A DNA stretch of 64,000 nucleotides from Paenibacillus marchantiae (GCF_028771845.1 NZ_CP118270.1:3286001-3350000), one strand, 5' to 3'; shown: positions 42,176 through 51,370, counted from the stretch's first letter. The notes: generated by a model not told the origin, from the letters alone. Translations and numbers: made by a program.

Positions 42176-43204
42176 GTGAGAAAACCATCCACCTTAACTG
42201 GTGCGTTATTAATGCTCTTATCTATGTTATTGATATTATCGGGATGTTCCGCAAACGAATCGGTATCCGAAGCAAAGGGTGCCTCCGGCACAGAGGCCCA
42301 AAAAGTGAAAGTCCGGATCGCAGATACAAGTACGAACCCAACATTCAGGGTAGCCATTGCCAAAGGTTTCTTTGCAAACCACGGCATTGATGCAGAGAGC
42401 ATTACGTTTGGTTCGCCAGCGGAAGGTGTAAATGCACTGTTTATCAAGCAGGTGGATATTGCGTACGGAGCTGACTTTCCTGTATTGAACGCTTTGGCAA
42501 AAGGGGATTACTCTGTCATTGCTTCCGCAGGTCAGGCTACGAATGAAGCGGCAGCTGCGTGGAAGTTGTATGCCAAGAATGATATACAGAGTGGAGCCGA
42601 TCTGAAAGGTAAAAAAGTAAGTTTCATCCGCGGTACGTTTATTCCTTATCTGTGGGATGAATATTTGAAGGACCAGGGACTGGAACTAACTGATGTAACC
42701 CAGGTGGGACAGGGAGCATTTGACGAAGCCTACATTGCACTAAAGCAGGGCGATCTAGATGCAACCTGGGTCATTGGTTCCGCCTTGACTGATAAATTCG
42801 ATGCGCTTGAAGGTGTGCATCAGCTCACCGATATGTCCCAAACCCCTGTACGTCTTGGGATGGGGCTCGTAGCAAGCAATGAATTCATCCAGGGGAACCC
42901 TGAAACGGTGAGTGGTTTTCTCGCGGCGCTGAATGAAGCCTCCGTGTATGCCCAGGCACATCCTGAAGAGGTTGCAGACCTGATGTATAAGGAAACCAAG
43001 CAGCCTAAGGAGGCCACATTGAAGGATCTGCCAATCAATCCATGGGAAGTTGGATTTACCCAGGCAGCTTATGACAGTCTGGCAGGGCAGAAGCAATATA
43101 TGGTGGATAACGGGATCATCGAACACGATTTTGATCTCGATAACAAACTGAACCTGGAGCTCCTGAAGCAGGCACTGCCAGATAAAGTGACTTATAGCAA
43201 ATAA
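42176..43204 (+). CDS. ABC transporter substrate-binding lipoprotein (SsuA/TauA type)
   Basis: A 342-residue lipoprotein. The signal peptide ends in LLILSGC with the lipid-modified Cys near residue 24. The mature part has the NMT1/SsuA-like fold: VRIADTSTNPTFRVAIAKGF, FANHGIDAE, LKGKKVSFIRGT and ALKQGDLDATWVIG. Such proteins bind sulfonates, taurine, nitrate or thiamine precursors. The GTG at 42176 gives a normal signal peptide and follows GGGGTG; ATG 42149 is too far from its ribosome binding site. It is third in the marR operon. Confidence 0.9.
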   Translation: MRKPSTLTGALLMLLSMLLILSGCSANESVSEAKGASGTEAQKVKVRIADTSTNPTFRVAIAKGFFANHGIDAESITFGSPAEGVNALFIKQVDIAYGADFPVLNALAKGDYSVIASAGQATNEAAAAWKLYAKNDIQSGADLKGKKVSFIRGTFIPYLWDEYLKDQGLELTDVTQVGQGAFDEAYIALKQGDLDATWVIGSALTDKFDALEGVHQLTDMSQTPVRLGMGLVASNEFIQGNPETVSGFLAALNEASVYAQAHPEEVADLMYKETKQPKEATLKDLPINPWEVGFTQAAYDSLAGQKQYMVDNGIIEHDFDLDNKLNLELLKQALPDKVTYSK

Positions 43205-43231
43205 CTCGCAAATTGCATTGGAGGTGTTCTC

Positions 43232-44008
43232 ATGTCCTTACCTGCAGATCAGCATACGATTCGTATCGAGCAGCTTCGTAAAACATACAATGCCCCCACC
43301 CATGGGGATGTACACTATATTATCAAGGATGTCGATCTGGTCATCAAGGGAGGGGAATTCTTTGTCCTGCTCGGTCCCAGCGGATGTGGCAAGTCCACGC
43401 TTCTAAATATGATTGCAGGCTTTATCTCTAAGTCGGGCGGTCAGCTCAAGGTGGATAATAAGGAGATTGATAGGCCAGGCAAGGATCGGGCCATGGTATT
43501 CCAGCAGGCGGATTCTTCTCTTTTCCCGTGGCTTACCGTAAGGGAGAATGTGGAGTTTGGACTTCGGATGTCCAAGGTGCCAAAATCTCAGCGGCGTACG
43601 ATATCAGACCGATACATCGAGCTTGTTGGACTGGGTAGTCATGAAGCCAAATTTCCGAAGGAGCTGTCAGGTGGCATGAAGCAGCGGGTGCAATTGGCCC
43701 GGGTGCTAGCCAACGATTCGGCCATCCTGTTGATGGATGAACCCTTTGGAGCATTGGATGCAATGACTCGGCGTACGATGCAGAAAGAGCTGGTCAATAT
43801 TTGGCAGGAAACCCACAAGACCGTTATTTTTGTCACTCATGATATTCAGGAGGCGCTCTTGCTGGGTCAGCGGATAGGAATTATGTCAGTAGGGCCTTCT
43901 TCCAAGATAACGGATATTTACGACAATACTCTGTCTTATCCAAGGAACATTGCCTCCTCTGAGTTCAACACGCTATATGATCAGATTCAAAGCCATTTTG
44001 AAGAATAA
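43232..44008 (+). CDS. ABC transporter ATP-binding protein (SsuB/TauB type)
   Basis: A 258-residue ATPase. Walker A GPSGCGKST (about residue 50), Q-loop VFQQADSSLFPWLTV, signature LSGGMKQRVQLARVL, Walker B AILLMDEPFGALDAM and the switch His in VTHDIQEAL are complete. The Q-loop LFPWLTV wording is typical of nitrate/sulfonate/taurine importers. It pairs with the lipoprotein before it and the permease after it. TTGGAGGTG precedes ATG 43232. Confidence 0.95.
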   Translation: MSLPADQHTIRIEQLRKTYNAPTHGDVHYIIKDVDLVIKGGEFFVLLGPSGCGKSTLLNMIAGFISKSGGQLKVDNKEIDRPGKDRAMVFQQADSSLFPWLTVRENVEFGLRMSKVPKSQRRTISDRYIELVGLGSHEAKFPKELSGGMKQRVQLARVLANDSAILLMDEPFGALDAMTRRTMQKELVNIWQETHKTVIFVTHDIQEALLLGQRIGIMSVGPSSKITDIYDNTLSYPRNIASSEFNTLYDQIQSHFEE

Positions 44009-44024
44009 TTGAGGTGATAGCAAG

Positions 44025-44798
44025 ATGAGATGGTTGGAGAAGAAGTGGGTGTCTATCCCTCTATTGTGGGTGACGGTTATTCTGATTTGGCAGCTTGGAG
44101 CCATGCTCTATGGACCCGACGTGATTCCCGGTCCTTGGGATACGATTCTTGGTGCTCGCGAACTGATTGCTGACGGTACACTGATGCAGTATATCGGAAT
44201 TAGCTTTACACGTGTGCTTGCGGGTTGGGTACTTGGCAGTGTGATAGCGATCCCGGTAGGGCTGATTATCGGCAAGGTTCATATGATCCGGCTGTTTGCC
44301 GAACCTTTCCTTAATTTTATCCGCTTTATTCCGCCGATTGCATTCATTACTCTATTCCTGGTCTGGTTCGGAATCGGGGAGCAATCGAAGATTGCACTCA
44401 TCATGTATGCAACGTTCTTCATCGTTGTGTTAAACACGCTGACAGGTGTACTCTCCATTGAAGAAGACAAGGTCCGGTCAGCCCGCAGTATGGGAGCCAA
44501 CGAATGGCAGATTTTGCTGCATGTCGTTGTTCCGGCGACGACTCCGTATATCTTCACGGGGGTACGACTGGCAATGGGCACTTCCTATATGGCTATTATC
44601 GGCGCAGAGATGATTGCTGCGAATGAAGGCGTGGGTTATCTGATCTGGAATTCCCGATTATTCTTTCGCACAGATTGGATCTTTGTCGGCCTGATTTCTC
44701 TGGGCTTTATGGGCTTCCTCACCGATCGGTTGTTCAATTGGTTTGGTCGCAGCGTGCTCTACCGTTATGGTGTAATTGGTGGGACGAAGCGGGTCTGA
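44025..44798 (+). CDS. ABC transporter permease (SsuC/TauC type)
   Basis: A 257-residue permease with six predicted helices and the cytoplasmic EAA loop RSARSMGANEWQILLHVVVP that contacts the ATPase. Segments ISFTRVLAGWVLGSVIAIPV and NFIRFIPPIAFITLFLVWFG are typical of the BPD_transp_1 sulfonate group. It lies 16 bp after the ATPase gene and closes the operon, about 85 bp before a terminator at 44884. Together the three genes make a full importer. Confidence 0.95.
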   Translation: MRWLEKKWVSIPLLWVTVILIWQLGAMLYGPDVIPGPWDTILGARELIADGTLMQYIGISFTRVLAGWVLGSVIAIPVGLIIGKVHMIRLFAEPFLNFIRFIPPIAFITLFLVWFGIGEQSKIALIMYATFFIVVLNTLTGVLSIEEDKVRSARSMGANEWQILLHVVVPATTPYIFTGVRLAMGTSYMAIIGAEMIAANEGVGYLIWNSRLFFRTDWIFVGLISLGFMGFLTDRLFNWFGRSVLYRYGVIGGTKRV

Positions 44799-44883
44799 AC
44801 TGGAACTTGAGGTGATGTAATCCTCGAATTCTTGGTCAAACGGAAGAAGGATCACTCATCTCAGTTTTATCGCAATATCATAG

Positions 44884-44926
44884 ACCTGATTTGGTAGCTT
44901 TCAAAGCTGCTGAATCAGGTTTTTTG
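44884..44926 (+). terminator. Intrinsic terminator of the marR operon
   Basis: ACCTGATT/AATCAGGT stem with inner AGCTT/AAGCT pairing and a T6 run. Confidence 0.85.
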
Positions 44927-45035
44927 TATGCGGGGCTAGGGAGTTTCGGCATTGGGATCAAACCGTGGTATAATTGAATTTCAAAAATATAAAACGTCAT
45001 GTGGGCCATGGATGCTGCCACATGCAGGAGAACTT

Positions 45036-45845
45036 ATGGACTGGATTATTGGCGCCGTATGCGCTTTTATTGTGGCGGGTGCTGCCTACGCGAAGAAGTC
45101 GCTAACCCTGTCCGGCTGCCTCGCGGCTGTGATCATGGGTACGATATATTACGGAGCGGGCAACCTGTTCTGGTTTGGAACACTGCTGTTGTTTTTTATT
45201 ACCTCAACGCTGTTCTCCAAATTTCGCAAGGATCGCAAGCAGGAGCTTGAGAAATCGTATGCCAAGACGGGTAATCGTGATGCTGGACAGGTTATGGCTA
45301 ACGGTGGAATCGGCATGTTTCTTGTTCTGGGGAACTGGGTCCTCCCACACCCAGCCTGGATGTATGCTTTTATCGGTGTCATGGCTACCGTTACTTCAGA
45401 TACATGGGCAACCGAGTGGGGAAGTCTCAGCCGTAAGCCACCACGCTCTGTCGTGACGTGGAAGGTGCTGACTCCAGGTACCTCTGGAGGTGTTTCATTA
45501 CTTGGGACACTAGCTGCTGCCATAGGCGGAGCTCTAATTGGGGCAGGAGCGTTCTTCTTTTCCTCGATTGCCGGGATCGAAGGCTTGAGTCTGCTTAGCT
45601 GGACGTGTGTCGGCCTTATCGGCGGATTGGCTGGAGCTTTTGCCGATTCCTATCTGGGCGCAACGGTTCAGTATATGTATCGTTGTACTGTGTGCGGCCG
45701 TGAGGTCGAGGTAAGTGAGCATTGTGGACACAAAACCGTTCGATCGCGTGGCTGGTCTTGGATGAGTAATGATCTGGTAAACGTGCTCAGTTCATTGATC
45801 GGCGGATGTTTGGCGATCGGTTTGGGTATCATTTTGGCGTCGTAG
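45036..45845 (+). CDS. DUF92 family membrane protein with Cys/His cluster
   Basis: A 269-residue polytopic membrane protein of the DUF92/TMEM19 family (related to plant phytyl-phosphate kinase VTE6). The signature segments are KKSLTLSGCLAAVIMGTIYY, SDTWATEWGSLSRKPPR, VLTPGTSGGVSLLGT and AGAFADSYLGATVQ. In its last third there is a short polar insertion CTVCGREVEVSEHCGHKTV, a CxxC...CxH pattern that could bind zinc, as in some family members. The ATG at 45036 has GCAGGAGAA before it. It ends 13 bp before the TetR gene, so an operon is likely. Confidence 0.88.
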   Translation: MDWIIGAVCAFIVAGAAYAKKSLTLSGCLAAVIMGTIYYGAGNLFWFGTLLLFFITSTLFSKFRKDRKQELEKSYAKTGNRDAGQVMANGGIGMFLVLGNWVLPHPAWMYAFIGVMATVTSDTWATEWGSLSRKPPRSVVTWKVLTPGTSGGVSLLGTLAAAIGGALIGAGAFFFSSIAGIEGLSLLSWTCVGLIGGLAGAFADSYLGATVQYMYRCTVCGREVEVSEHCGHKTVRSRGWSWMSNDLVNVLSSLIGGCLAIGLGIILAS

Positions 45846-45858
45846 GGAGGGAGTGCGT

Positions 45859-46437
45859 TTGAGCACTGTGCAAGGAGACAAATCGGAGGCTATTCTGGAT
45901 GCAGCTTACGGTATTTTCGGTTCAAAAGGATTCTATGAGACGAAAATGTCCGATATTGCGGACGAAGCGGGCATCGCGAAAGGCACCATTTATTTATATT
46001 TTAAAAATAAGGAACAATTATTTGTTGCTGTATCCAAGCGTGACTGCGACAATTTTATCAGTCGCCTGGTTTATGCGTTAAACTCACATCAGAGTACGGG
46101 GGATAAGCTCGGTGCGATAGCCAAGACTCACCTGACGTATTATTATGAGCGTCGCAATCATACCAAGATGTTTTTCATGGCGCCCAATAATGATCCGGAT
46201 CTGATGAAATTCATGAAGGCATTTATGAATGAATATATGAGCATGGTGCGTGAGGTGTTAGAGAATGCTGGCGTACCTGAGCCTGTGCTGCTTGCAGAAG
46301 CTTATATCGGGATTCTCGATCGGCTAAAGATGGATATTATGCTGAATCCAGAGTTTAACGAGGAACATCTGAACAAACGAATTGCCTTTGCAGCAGCTCT
46401 GTTTCTGGACGGATGTCGTTCCTTTTTGCAAGTATAG
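45859..46437 (+). CDS. TetR/AcrR family transcriptional regulator
   Basis: A 192-residue TetR-type repressor. The HTH is ILDAAYGIFGSKGFYETKMS, DIADEAGIAKGTIYLYFKNK, the last part being the recognition helix, followed by a C-terminal ligand domain with no readable specificity. The sequence is near that of FadR/YerO-like Bacillus regulators. The TTG at 45859 follows GGGAGGGAG by about 6 bases; GTG 45853 overlaps it. It lies between the DUF92 gene and an ABC-F gene on the same strand. Confidence 0.9.
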   Translation: MSTVQGDKSEAILDAAYGIFGSKGFYETKMSDIADEAGIAKGTIYLYFKNKEQLFVAVSKRDCDNFISRLVYALNSHQSTGDKLGAIAKTHLTYYYERRNHTKMFFMAPNNDPDLMKFMKAFMNEYMSMVREVLENAGVPEPVLLAEAYIGILDRLKMDIMLNPEFNEEHLNKRIAFAAALFLDGCRSFLQV

Positions 46438-46516
46438 CGTGAGTGAGCGTAGTTGCATTGCATCTTAAGTGCAGCTTCATATTGAATTTATTTTACAGAG
46501 AAGTAGGTTACGACCA

Positions 46517-48451
46517 ATGAACATAATGACGGTAGAGCAAGTTGCGAAAAGCTATGGCGAGAAAATATTGTTTAAAGACGCCTCATTCGGTATGGGCGAT
46601 CAGGACAAGATTGGTGTCGTTGGTGTCAATGGAACCGGGAAGTCCACATTCTTGCGTGTCATTGCAGGTATGGAGCCAGCGGATGAGGGACAGATCTCGA
46701 TTGGTAATGACGTGCGTATACAGTTCCTGGCACAGAATCCGCAGTTTAACCCGGATAATACGGTCTTGCAACAAGTATTCGAGGGCGACAGCCCGGAGAT
46801 GAAAACGGTACGTGAGTATACAGAAACAATGGAGCTACTGGAACTTAATCCTTCCGATCCGGCGCTGCAAGAGCGTTTGCTGCGCTTGAACCAGGAGATG
46901 GAGCAGCTTCAGGTCTGGCAGATGGAAAGTGAAGCGAAGAGCATTCTGTCCAAACTGGGCATTCGTCAATTCGATGCGCTGATGGGTACGTTGTCTGGTG
47001 GACAGCGCAAACGGGTAGCGCTTGCCTCTGCACTGATTCATCCCTGCGAACTGCTCATTCTGGATGAGCCTACGAACCATATTGATAATGATTCCGTAGT
47101 TTGGCTGGAACAGTATTTGCAAAAACGGCGTGGCGCCCTGCTCATGATCACGCATGATCGGTATTTCCTGGATCGTGTAGCAAATGTGATGCTGGAGCTG
47201 GATCATGGACGTTTATTCCGATATGAGGCCAACTATACTCGCTACCTGGAACTGAAGGCTGAGCGTGAAGAGCGTGAATCCGCATCTGAACAAAAGCGGC
47301 AAAATCTGCTGCGTACGGAGCTCGCCTGGATTCGTCGCGGTGCAAAAGCACGGACCACGAAACAAAAAGCGAGAATTGATCGTTTCGAAGAGTTAAAGGA
47401 TCAACAAGGACCAAATCGGTCAGGCTCTTTGGAGGTATCGGTGGGTTCCACTCGTTTGGGTAAAAAAATACTGGAGATCGAGCATCTGTGCAAATCGGCA
47501 GATGGCCGCAAATTGATTGAAGATCTCAGTTACATTGCGGTACCTGGTGACCGGGTAGGTATTGTCGGTCCGAATGGCAGTGGTAAATCAACCTTACTGC
47601 AAATGATCTCCGGCAAGCTTGAACCTGATGCCGGGGAGGTTGTTGTGGGCCCGACGGTTAATCTGGGCTACTTCACTCAGGAGCATCAGGAGATGAATGA
47701 ATCTCTGCGGGTTATTGAGTACATCAAGGAAGTGGCTGAGAATGTGAAAACGGCCGATGGATCTCTCATTACTGCAGCTCAGATGCTGGAACGTTTCCTC
47801 TTCACCCCTGCGTCACAGTGGACACCAATCTCCCGTCTGTCTGGCGGAGAAAAGCGCCGTCTATACCTGCTGCGTGTACTGATGGCTGCACCGAATGTTC
47901 TGCTACTGGATGAGCCGACGAACGACCTGGACATTCAGACACTCGCTGTACTCGAAGATTACCTGGATGATTTCCCGGGTGTTGTATTTGTCGTATCCCA
48001 TGACCGGTACTTCCTGGATCGGACGGTGGATAAAGTACTGTCTTTTGAAGGTGGCGGTGCTGTGCGTGTACATGTCGGGGACTATAGTGAATATGCAGAA
48101 TGGATGCTGAAAAATGCCCCTGGATCTTCTCAGGAAAGTGCGACGGGAACAGCAGCTAAAGTGAAACCGGCTACGGTGGAAAGTAAACCTGCTGCCTCGG
48201 CGGCGAAACCTAAGCTGAAGTTCAGCTTCAAGGAACAGCGTGAATATGACCAGATTGATGAGAATATCGAGAAGGCTGAAGCCAATCTCGCCCGAATTAA
48301 TAAAGAGATGGAAGAATCGTTCAGCAATTCAGCTCGTCTGCAGGAGTTAATGGCAGAGCAGGCGGAGGCGGAGCGTCATTTGGATGAACTGATGGAACGC
48401 TGGACAGTTCTGAATGAGCTTGCGGAACAGATTGAAAACAGCAAGTCTTAA
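46517..48451 (+). CDS. yfmR: ABC-F family ATPase (YfmR/Uup type)
   Basis: A 644-residue soluble protein with two ABC domains and no membrane part, so a ribosome-acting ABC-F factor. First domain: VGVNGTGKSTFLRVIAG, LSGGQRKRVALASAL, LILDEPTNHID. Between them is the charged P-site tRNA interaction linker (about 235-300). Second: VGPNGSGKSTLLQMISG, LSGGEKRRLYLLRVL, LLLDEPTNDLD. A C-terminal coiled coil of about 80 residues (EQREYDQIDENIEKAEANL) is typical of Uup/YfmR. In Bacillus YfmR helps ribosomes at proline-rich stalls. ATG 46517 is the start that gives a normal N-terminus. Confidence 0.93.
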   Translation: MNIMTVEQVAKSYGEKILFKDASFGMGDQDKIGVVGVNGTGKSTFLRVIAGMEPADEGQISIGNDVRIQFLAQNPQFNPDNTVLQQVFEGDSPEMKTVREYTETMELLELNPSDPALQERLLRLNQEMEQLQVWQMESEAKSILSKLGIRQFDALMGTLSGGQRKRVALASALIHPCELLILDEPTNHIDNDSVVWLEQYLQKRRGALLMITHDRYFLDRVANVMLELDHGRLFRYEANYTRYLELKAEREERESASEQKRQNLLRTELAWIRRGAKARTTKQKARIDRFEELKDQQGPNRSGSLEVSVGSTRLGKKILEIEHLCKSADGRKLIEDLSYIAVPGDRVGIVGPNGSGKSTLLQMISGKLEPDAGEVVVGPTVNLGYFTQEHQEMNESLRVIEYIKEVAENVKTADGSLITAAQMLERFLFTPASQWTPISRLSGGEKRRLYLLRVLMAAPNVLLLDEPTNDLDIQTLAVLEDYLDDFPGVVFVVSHDRYFLDRTVDKVLSFEGGGAVRVHVGDYSEYAEWMLKNAPGSSQESATGTAAKVKPATVESKPAASAAKPKLKFSFKEQREYDQIDENIEKAEANLARINKEMEESFSNSARLQELMAEQAEAERHLDELMERWTVLNELAEQIENSKS

Positions 48452-48466
48452 AGTATATTTTATTGA

Positions 48467-48524
48467 ATCGTCCTCTCTTCAAAAGCGACTTGCAGTTGTC
48501 TTTTGGGGGAGGGCGATTTTTTTT
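48467..48524 (+). terminator. Probable intrinsic terminator after the ABC-F gene
   Basis: ATCGTCCTC pairs with GAGGGCGAT around a long loop, with a T8 run behind. Confidence 0.6.
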
Positions 48525-48617
48525 GAATTGATGTAAATGAATTTATATGAAACGTTAACCATATTCAAACCGTTTATTAAATAAAGAATTCCATAGAAGG
48601 GGGAGAACTCCACATCC

Positions 48618-49556
48618 ATGTACAGAGAACTGAATGAACAATTGGCAGTGATCAAGGAAAAGGGAAGAATGTACGAGAAATGGAATGATCGGCTGGAGAA
48701 GCTGAATCAGGAGGAAGCGGAATGGAAAACGAAAGTACAGCAGCGTCTGGAGCACCTACAGAAGGAACAAAACGATGTTGATCGACTCAACAGCATGACT
48801 TTATCAGCATTCTTTTATCATTTAATCGGCAAAAAAGAGGATCGACTGGAGAAAGAAGAACTGGAGTTGATGGAAAGTAAGGCAGAGTACGATACAGCAA
48901 GCCAGATGTTAACGGATATCCAGGAGCAGCGTTCGCGTGTGCAACAGGAGCTGGACGGACAGCGGCAATATCAATTCTGGCAAAGTGATTACAAGGTGTT
49001 ATGGGGCAAAAAGGAAAACGATCTGCTGGAGAAAGATGCAGAATTGCAGCAAATGGCTGAGGATCGGGAACATCTCTCAGGAGAGCTTCAGGAGCTGAAT
49101 GAGGCGGATCGAGAGGGGCAGTATCTGCTCGATGCACTTGAACGCGCTGAAAAGGCTTTGTCCTCTGCGGGAAATTGGGGAGTATACGACATGATGGGTG
49201 GGGGTATGATCTCGACTCATATTAAGCGCAGTAGAATGGATGATGCTCAGGTTGCCATTATGGATGCCGGAAGACGTCTTCGCCGATTTCAGAAGGAGCT
49301 AGAGGATGTGAAGATGGCTGTAAACACGGAATTACACCTTGGAGGCCTGCTTTCATTCGCAGACTATTTCTTCGATAATCTCTTTGTAGACTGGATGGTT
49401 CAAGACAAAATTCGCAAAGCAGAAACACAGGTGAAGGATGGACTGAGTGCAGTGCGAAGCACGATGCGTGTACTGAAGAATCAGATTCGGGAGCACAAGG
49501 TGATGTTGGAACTTCTGGAACGTAGGTATTGCGAACATATTGAACGAGCGAATTAA
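48618..49556 (+). CDS. Coiled-coil protein, unknown function
   Basis: A 312-residue soluble protein, dominated by heptad-rich charged helices (about 1-55, 65-115, 135-185 and 270-305: EKGRMYEKWNDRLEKLNQEE and so on). Between them is a Gly-rich segment, SSAGNWGVYDMMGGGMISTH, and a hydrophobic stretch LLSFADYFFDNLFVDWMV. The central segment looks conserved rather than low-complexity. I do not recognise a named family. ATG 48618 is preceded by GAAGGGGGAGA; the gene is monocistronic with a terminator behind it. Confidence 0.65.
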   Translation: MYRELNEQLAVIKEKGRMYEKWNDRLEKLNQEEAEWKTKVQQRLEHLQKEQNDVDRLNSMTLSAFFYHLIGKKEDRLEKEELELMESKAEYDTASQMLTDIQEQRSRVQQELDGQRQYQFWQSDYKVLWGKKENDLLEKDAELQQMAEDREHLSGELQELNEADREGQYLLDALERAEKALSSAGNWGVYDMMGGGMISTHIKRSRMDDAQVAIMDAGRRLRRFQKELEDVKMAVNTELHLGGLLSFADYFFDNLFVDWMVQDKIRKAETQVKDGLSAVRSTMRVLKNQIREHKVMLELLERRYCEHIERAN

Positions 49557-49571
49557 GCCATCTCAAAGAAG

Positions 49572-49622
49572 AAGGACACTTCCAGCTTGCCTCTAAACGG
49601 AGAAGCTGAAGTGTCCTTTTTT
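49572..49622. terminator. Bidirectional intrinsic terminator
   Basis: AAGGACACTTCCAGCTT/AAGCTGAAGTGTCCTTTT stem, between the coiled-coil gene and the distant minus-strand M42 gene. Confidence 0.88.
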
Positions 49623-49745
49623 ATATGATATAGGTGAATTATAGATGATCCATGTCGGCATGCCCAACAAAATCGAGATCACAACTCTGATCATTTATTC
49701 AAATGCTGTATTGCCATTCTACTTGTCCATGTGTGTGTTCACAAT

Positions 49746-50786
49746 TTATTTGGTTGTAATATATGCAGCCAGTAGTCTCGCTGTATTCAGGACAGCGTCT
49801 TTATGCGTACGTTCCATGGAGTGAGAAGCGTGAACGCCCGGCCCAATCAATGCGGCGCGAATGTTATTTCCTCCACGTAATGCTGCGCTGCCATCGGAGC
49901 CGTATTGTGGATAAATATCAACAACATAATCAAGGTTTGCTTGTTTGGCAAGTTCGATCAGTCGAGTGGTCATATCGTAGTCATATGGTCCGGACGAATC
50001 CTTGGCACAGATGGATACATCCGTCTCTTTGCAGCTAAGGTCGTCACCCATTGCGCCCATGTCTACAGCAATCAATTCGCTGATTTCGGCAGGAATATAA
50101 GATGCTCCGTGTCCAACTTCTTCGTAGTTCGAGATAAGTAGCGAAACGTTATGTATTGGTTTCCAGTTTTCTCGATGTGCAGATTCCAGGATACCGAACA
50201 AGGCAGCTACGCTGGCTTTATCATCAAGGTGACGCGATTTGATATATCCGCTGGGCGTAATGACCGCACGGGCATCGAAGGAAATAAAGTCCCCTACAGA
50301 GATACCTAATGCTAGAACATCTTCCTTGGAAGAGACCACTTCATCAATACGCACTTCCATATGGCTCTCGCTTCGCTCAAACGTGCGTGCATCTGGATAG
50401 ACGTGTACAGATGGGTGCAGGGAGAGGATGGTGCCTGTATAGGTCTTTCCATCACGTGTGTGGATGGTGCAATACTCATTCTCGATACTGTTCATGGTAA
50501 ACCCACCGACAGAGGTAAGCTTCAGTGTGCCGTAGGAAGTGATGGAACGCACCATGGCTCCCAATGTATCCACATGTGCGCTCAGTCCGATCGTTCTGGA
50601 AGAATCCTGCCCAGGCAATGTGAGCACAGCTCCGCCTTTGTTGTTCAATTCAAAAGCGATATTAAGTGATTCAGCTTCCTTGCGGATCATCTCAATAATA
50701 TCGTGGGTATAGCCACTAGGGCTGGGAGTATCAAGTAACTTTTTCAGAAAAGATAGGACATAGGATTCGTCAATGGTAAAACTCAT
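49746..50786 (-). CDS. M42 family metallopeptidase (glutamyl aminopeptidase/YsdC-like)
   Basis: A 346-residue cocatalytic di-zinc aminopeptidase. Metal and catalytic residues: His and Asp in GLSAHVDTLGAM, Asp in SRHLDDKASVAAL, the general-base Glu pair in NYEEVGHG, Asp in AVDMGAMG and His in ASHSMERTH. The M42 enzymes (FrvX, YsdC, PepA of lactococci, TET) form large cytosolic tetrahedral particles that trim peptides. RBS GGAGGAAATT lies before ATG 50786. Confidence 0.93.
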   Translation of the reverse strand: MSFTIDESYVLSFLKKLLDTPSPSGYTHDIIEMIRKEAESLNIAFELNNKGGAVLTLPGQDSSRTIGLSAHVDTLGAMVRSITSYGTLKLTSVGGFTMNSIENEYCTIHTRDGKTYTGTILSLHPSVHVYPDARTFERSESHMEVRIDEVVSSKEDVLALGISVGDFISFDARAVITPSGYIKSRHLDDKASVAALFGILESAHRENWKPIHNVSLLISNYEEVGHGASYIPAEISELIAVDMGAMGDDLSCKETDVSICAKDSSGPYDYDMTTRLIELAKQANLDYVVDIYPQYGSDGSAALRGGNNIRAALIGPGVHASHSMERTHKDAVLNTARLLAAYITTK

Positions 50787-50830
50787 ATAGAAATTTCCTC
50801 CTCGTTAATAAATATGCAGAAAGTTGTTCT

Positions 50831-50891
50831 AAAAAGAGAATACAGCCTGTCTGGCAGAATGTACAATTCCATTCTCGATAGCCAGCAGGCT
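50831..50891 (-). terminator. Intrinsic terminator after lapA
   Basis: On the minus strand AGCCTG..TGGC pairs with GCCA..CAGGCT, with inner AGAATG/CATTCT, then a T-rich tail. Confidence 0.75.
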
Positions 50892-50903
50892 GCCTCTGAT
50901 GTG

Positions 50904-51293
50904 TTACAGCGTACCCGAAGGATTTCCTTTTCGTTGACTCTGAATGGAATCGGACTCCACAGAAGCGTTGTCCGAATCGGTCGTTCCGAATGTATCCATC
51001 GATTTAAACGAATCCAGAGAGGAGGAAGAGCTGCTTGCTGCGGAGCTTTCCAATTCGGATACACGCAGCTTCAATTGCTTGTTCTCGCGTTGCAGTCGAT
51101 ATTGGCGGAAGATGCCATAAGACCCTACAATGATTCCACCGATTAGGGTGCAGCCAAGAATGAGCAGAATCAGCGGGATTTGAACCGTGTTAAATAGCAG
51201 GTTTACTTGAACGGAATCCACATTAATGACCGCAAAAATTCCGGTAAGTAATGCAAAAACGAGACCTGCGATGAGTGCCCATTGCATTTTCAT
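50904..51293 (-). CDS. LapA domain (DUF1049) membrane protein
   Basis: A 129-residue protein with two membrane helices (WALIAGLVFALLTGIFAVIN; PLILLILGCTLIGGIIVGSY) separated by the family strand VDSVQVNLLFNTVQIP, then a basic coiled-coil start (QYRLQRENKQLKLRVSELES) and a Ser-rich tail of about 45 residues. It matches the LapA/DUF1049 family; in E. coli LapA works with LapB in lipopolysaccharide control, a role without counterpart in Gram-positives, so function here is unknown. AAGGAGG precedes ATG 51293. Confidence 0.85.
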   Translation of the reverse strand: MKMQWALIAGLVFALLTGIFAVINVDSVQVNLLFNTVQIPLILLILGCTLIGGIIVGSYGIFRQYRLQRENKQLKLRVSELESSAASSSSSSLDSFKSMDTFGTTDSDNASVESDSIQSQRKGNPSGTL

Positions 51294-51370
51294 GGTGGTG
51301 CCTCCTTGTTGAACAATTCAGAACTATGTAAGCAATTACCCTAATTCATGGAGCTTGCATCTTGCTTGAT

